DNA of 64,000 nt from Xanthomonas sp. F10. Its GTDB lineage: Bacteria; Pseudomonadota; Gammaproteobacteria; Xanthomonadales; Xanthomonadaceae. Where the stretch lies: positions 372,001 through 436,000 of the forward strand of contig NZ_JACHNP010000003.1 in assembly GCF_014206815.1 (NCBI RefSeq), in the 5' to 3' direction. The notes under the pieces were generated by a model. That model was not told the origin of the DNA, searched no databases, and was given only the letters and a program-made list of their open reading frames with translations. A program made the position numbers and the translations under genes. Shown in pieces: positions 62,493 to 64,000 of this stretch. Numbering within the stretch: position 1 is the first letter of the stretch; every line of letters starts with the position of its first letter.

Positions 62493-62873
62493 GACGACCT
62501 CCTTGCGGCGCGTGGCCGGCAAGGACGTCGCGGCGTGGGCGGCGGGCGTCTTCCGGCTCAGCGCCGGGCAGCGACCAGGCGGGGAGAATGGGGAGAGAAT
62601 GCGGCGCTGACGCCGCGTCGATGCGGATCGGGGTCCATGCGCGCCTCCGGGGTCAGGGGAACGGATCGCGCGATGCGCGATGGCCGGGCGCGGCGTGCTG
62701 CCGCGGCGCCGCCCGCTGGCCGGGCCAGCAGCGGATGGCGCAAAGCTTGGCACGCGGCCCATGCCCGTACCAGCCTGCATGAGGCCATGGCGGCGATACC
62801 AAGGTATATCCGCTCTCCTCCGCCTGCCGGCGCGTGGCGCAGCGATTGAGACGCGGCCGGCTACACTGACCGC
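62493..62873. other. Divergent promoter region between the small gene and rmuC
   Basis: No gene is supported. ATACCAAGGTAT (62796-62807) is a short dyad (arms ATACC/GGTAT) that could be an operator. Confidence 0.4.
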
Positions 62874-64000
62874 ATGCAGAACGATGTCCATTTCCTGATC
62901 CTCGCCGGCCTGTTGTGCGCCGTCATCGCCCTGTTGCTGGCCGTGTTGCTGCGGCGGGGCAACCACACCGCGCTGGAGGCGGCCCTGCGCGAGGAGCAGC
63001 GCAGCGGCCGCGGCGAACTGCGCGAGCAGCTCGACAGTCTGGCCCGCCAGCAGGACGCGCGCAGCGAAGGCTTCGCCCGCCACCTGGCCGACCTGTCCAC
63101 CCGTACCGACCAGCGCCTGGACCTGCTGCGCGAAGCGCTGACCGAGGACGCGCGGCGTGGCCGGGTCGAGGCCGGCGCCGCGCAGCAGCGCATGGCCGAG
63201 TTGCTGAGCCAGCGCCTGGTCGAGATCCGCGGCCAGCTCGATGCCTTCGGCCAGCAGCAGGACGCGCGCATGGCGCAGTTCGGCCAGCAGCAGGCCGAGC
63301 TGGTCGCGCGCATCGACGCGCAACTGGGTGCGCTGCGCGAGGCGCTGCTCGAGGACGCGCGCAAGGGCCGCCAGGAAGGCGCGGACGCGCAGCAGCGCTT
63401 CGCCGACACGCTCGGCCAGCGCCTGGGTGACCTGGTCCAGCGCAACGAGCAGCGGATGGGCGAGATGCGCAGCACCCTGGAGGAGCGGCTGAAGGAACTG
63501 CAGGCCGACAACGCGGCCAAGCTCGAGCAGATGCGCGGCACCGTCGACGAAAAGCTGCAGACCACCCTCAACACGCGCCTGGACGCCTCGTTCAAGCTGG
63601 TCTCCGAACGGCTCGAGCAGGTCCAGCGCGGCCTGGGCGAGATGCAGCAGCTGGCCACCGGCGTCGGCGACCTCAAGCGCGTGTTGAGCAACGTCAAGAA
63701 CCGCGGCGGCTGGGGCGAGGTGCAGCTGGAGAACATCCTCGAGCAAACCCTGACCCAGGAGCAGTACGCGCGCGGTGTGCGGGTGCGCCCGGAGCGCAAC
63801 GAGATGGTCGATTTCGCCGTGCGTCTGCCCGGCCGCGGCCACGAGGACACGCCGGTGTGGCTGCCGATCGACGCCAAGTTCCCGCGCGAGGACTACGAGC
63901 GCCTGCTCGACGCGCAGGAGCAGGGCGACCCGGAGCTGGTGCAGGCAACGGGGGCGCAGCTGGAGCGCGCGATCCGGGTCCAGGCCAAGTCGATCTGCGA
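62874..64000 (+). CDS. rmuC: RmuC-family protein, 3' end missing
   Basis: The first 375 residues of a longer protein, open at the window edge. An N-terminal helix (FLILAGLLCAVIALLLAVLLRRG) is followed by about 220 residues of coiled coil (many QQQDAR, EALxEDAR and QRLxE heptads) and by the start of the conserved RmuC core: LERVQxGLGEMQxLATGVGDLKRVLSNVKNRGGWGEVQLENILEQTLTQEQYA, then VRPERNEMVDFAVRLPG and WLPIDAKFPREDYERLL. RmuC proteins limit DNA inversions at short repeats. The first ATG (62874) gives the membrane helix. Confidence 0.9.
   Translation, partial: MQNDVHFLILAGLLCAVIALLLAVLLRRGNHTALEAALREEQRSGRGELREQLDSLARQQDARSEGFARHLADLSTRTDQRLDLLREALTEDARRGRVEAGAAQQRMAELLSQRLVEIRGQLDAFGQQQDARMAQFGQQQAELVARIDAQLGALREALLEDARKGRQEGADAQQRFADTLGQRLGDLVQRNEQRMGEMRSTLEERLKELQADNAAKLEQMRGTVDEKLQTTLNTRLDASFKLVSERLEQVQRGLGEMQQLATGVGDLKRVLSNVKNRGGWGEVQLENILEQTLTQEQYARGVRVRPERNEMVDFAVRLPGRGHEDTPVWLPIDAKFPREDYERLLDAQEQGDPELVQATGAQLERAIRVQAKSIC

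Overview
The window is high-GC DNA that looks like a Xanthomonas chromosome or a close relative in the Xanthomonadaceae. This is inferred from the very high GC, several TonB-dependent receptors, the KduI/KduD uronate locus, and intergenic palindromes built on GTAGGAGCGGCTTCAGCCGCG and CCCTCTCCC/GGGAGAGGG. No rRNA, tRNA or CRISPR array was recognised. Both ends cut through genes: a large secreted LamG-type protein on the left and rmuC on the right.

Region 1 (1-3.3 kb) is the 3' part of the LamG/CARDB-type secreted protein. Region 2 (about 3.4-14.3 kb) is an accessory island. It has lower and variable GC, almost every gene is small and on the + strand, and gaps carry attC-like sites (RYYYAAC / GTTRRRY boxes around AAGCCGACGCC...GGCTTAACTCAGG). 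I read it as a decayed integron cassette array with no integrase in view. Its cargo includes a 464-residue unknown protein, a HEPN-motif protein, membrane proteins, lipoproteins, and several proteins resembling toxin-immunity or DUF families (DUF2314-, DUF4288-, Imm41- and Tdi1-like). Three cargo genes are frameshifted. A palindromic element with GGGGTCAGAGTGCAC ends is scattered through it.

Region 3 (14.3-20 kb) holds small secreted, membrane and immunity-like genes (Imm26-, DUF4431-, DUF3828-, OBAP-type). Region 4 (20-29.2 kb) has two TonB-dependent receptors; the second heads an overlapping operon with DUF3325-, DUF3649- and PepSY-type membrane proteins, probably for iron/siderophore uptake. 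It is followed by a diguanylate-cyclase-like protein with a destroyed active site. Region 5 (29.4-33 kb) has a MEKHLA protein and two secreted esterases.

Region 6 (33-42.5 kb) is a hexuronate catabolic locus: a fumarylacetoacetate-hydrolase-fold enzyme, a three-part TRAP transporter, a LacI-family regulator, a VOC protein, kduI, kduD, an RpiB/LacAB-type isomerase, and an SGNH-cupin fusion that has lost its catalytic residues. Two identical 18-bp operator-like sites precede the two arms of the locus.

Region 7 (42.7-64 kb) is mostly housekeeping and transport: phenylalanine hydroxylase with a divergent Lrp-type regulator, a siderophore receptor with a possible Fur box, a patatin lipoprotein, a GYF-AIM24 protein, an acid phosphatase, a rhomboid protease, a TerC/Alx exporter under a yybP-ykoY-type riboswitch, RlmI, a WYL regulator, glycerate kinase, a tandem array of about 139-bp repeats, an amino-acid permease, a FixL/FixJ-type two-component pair, MgtC, and rmuC.
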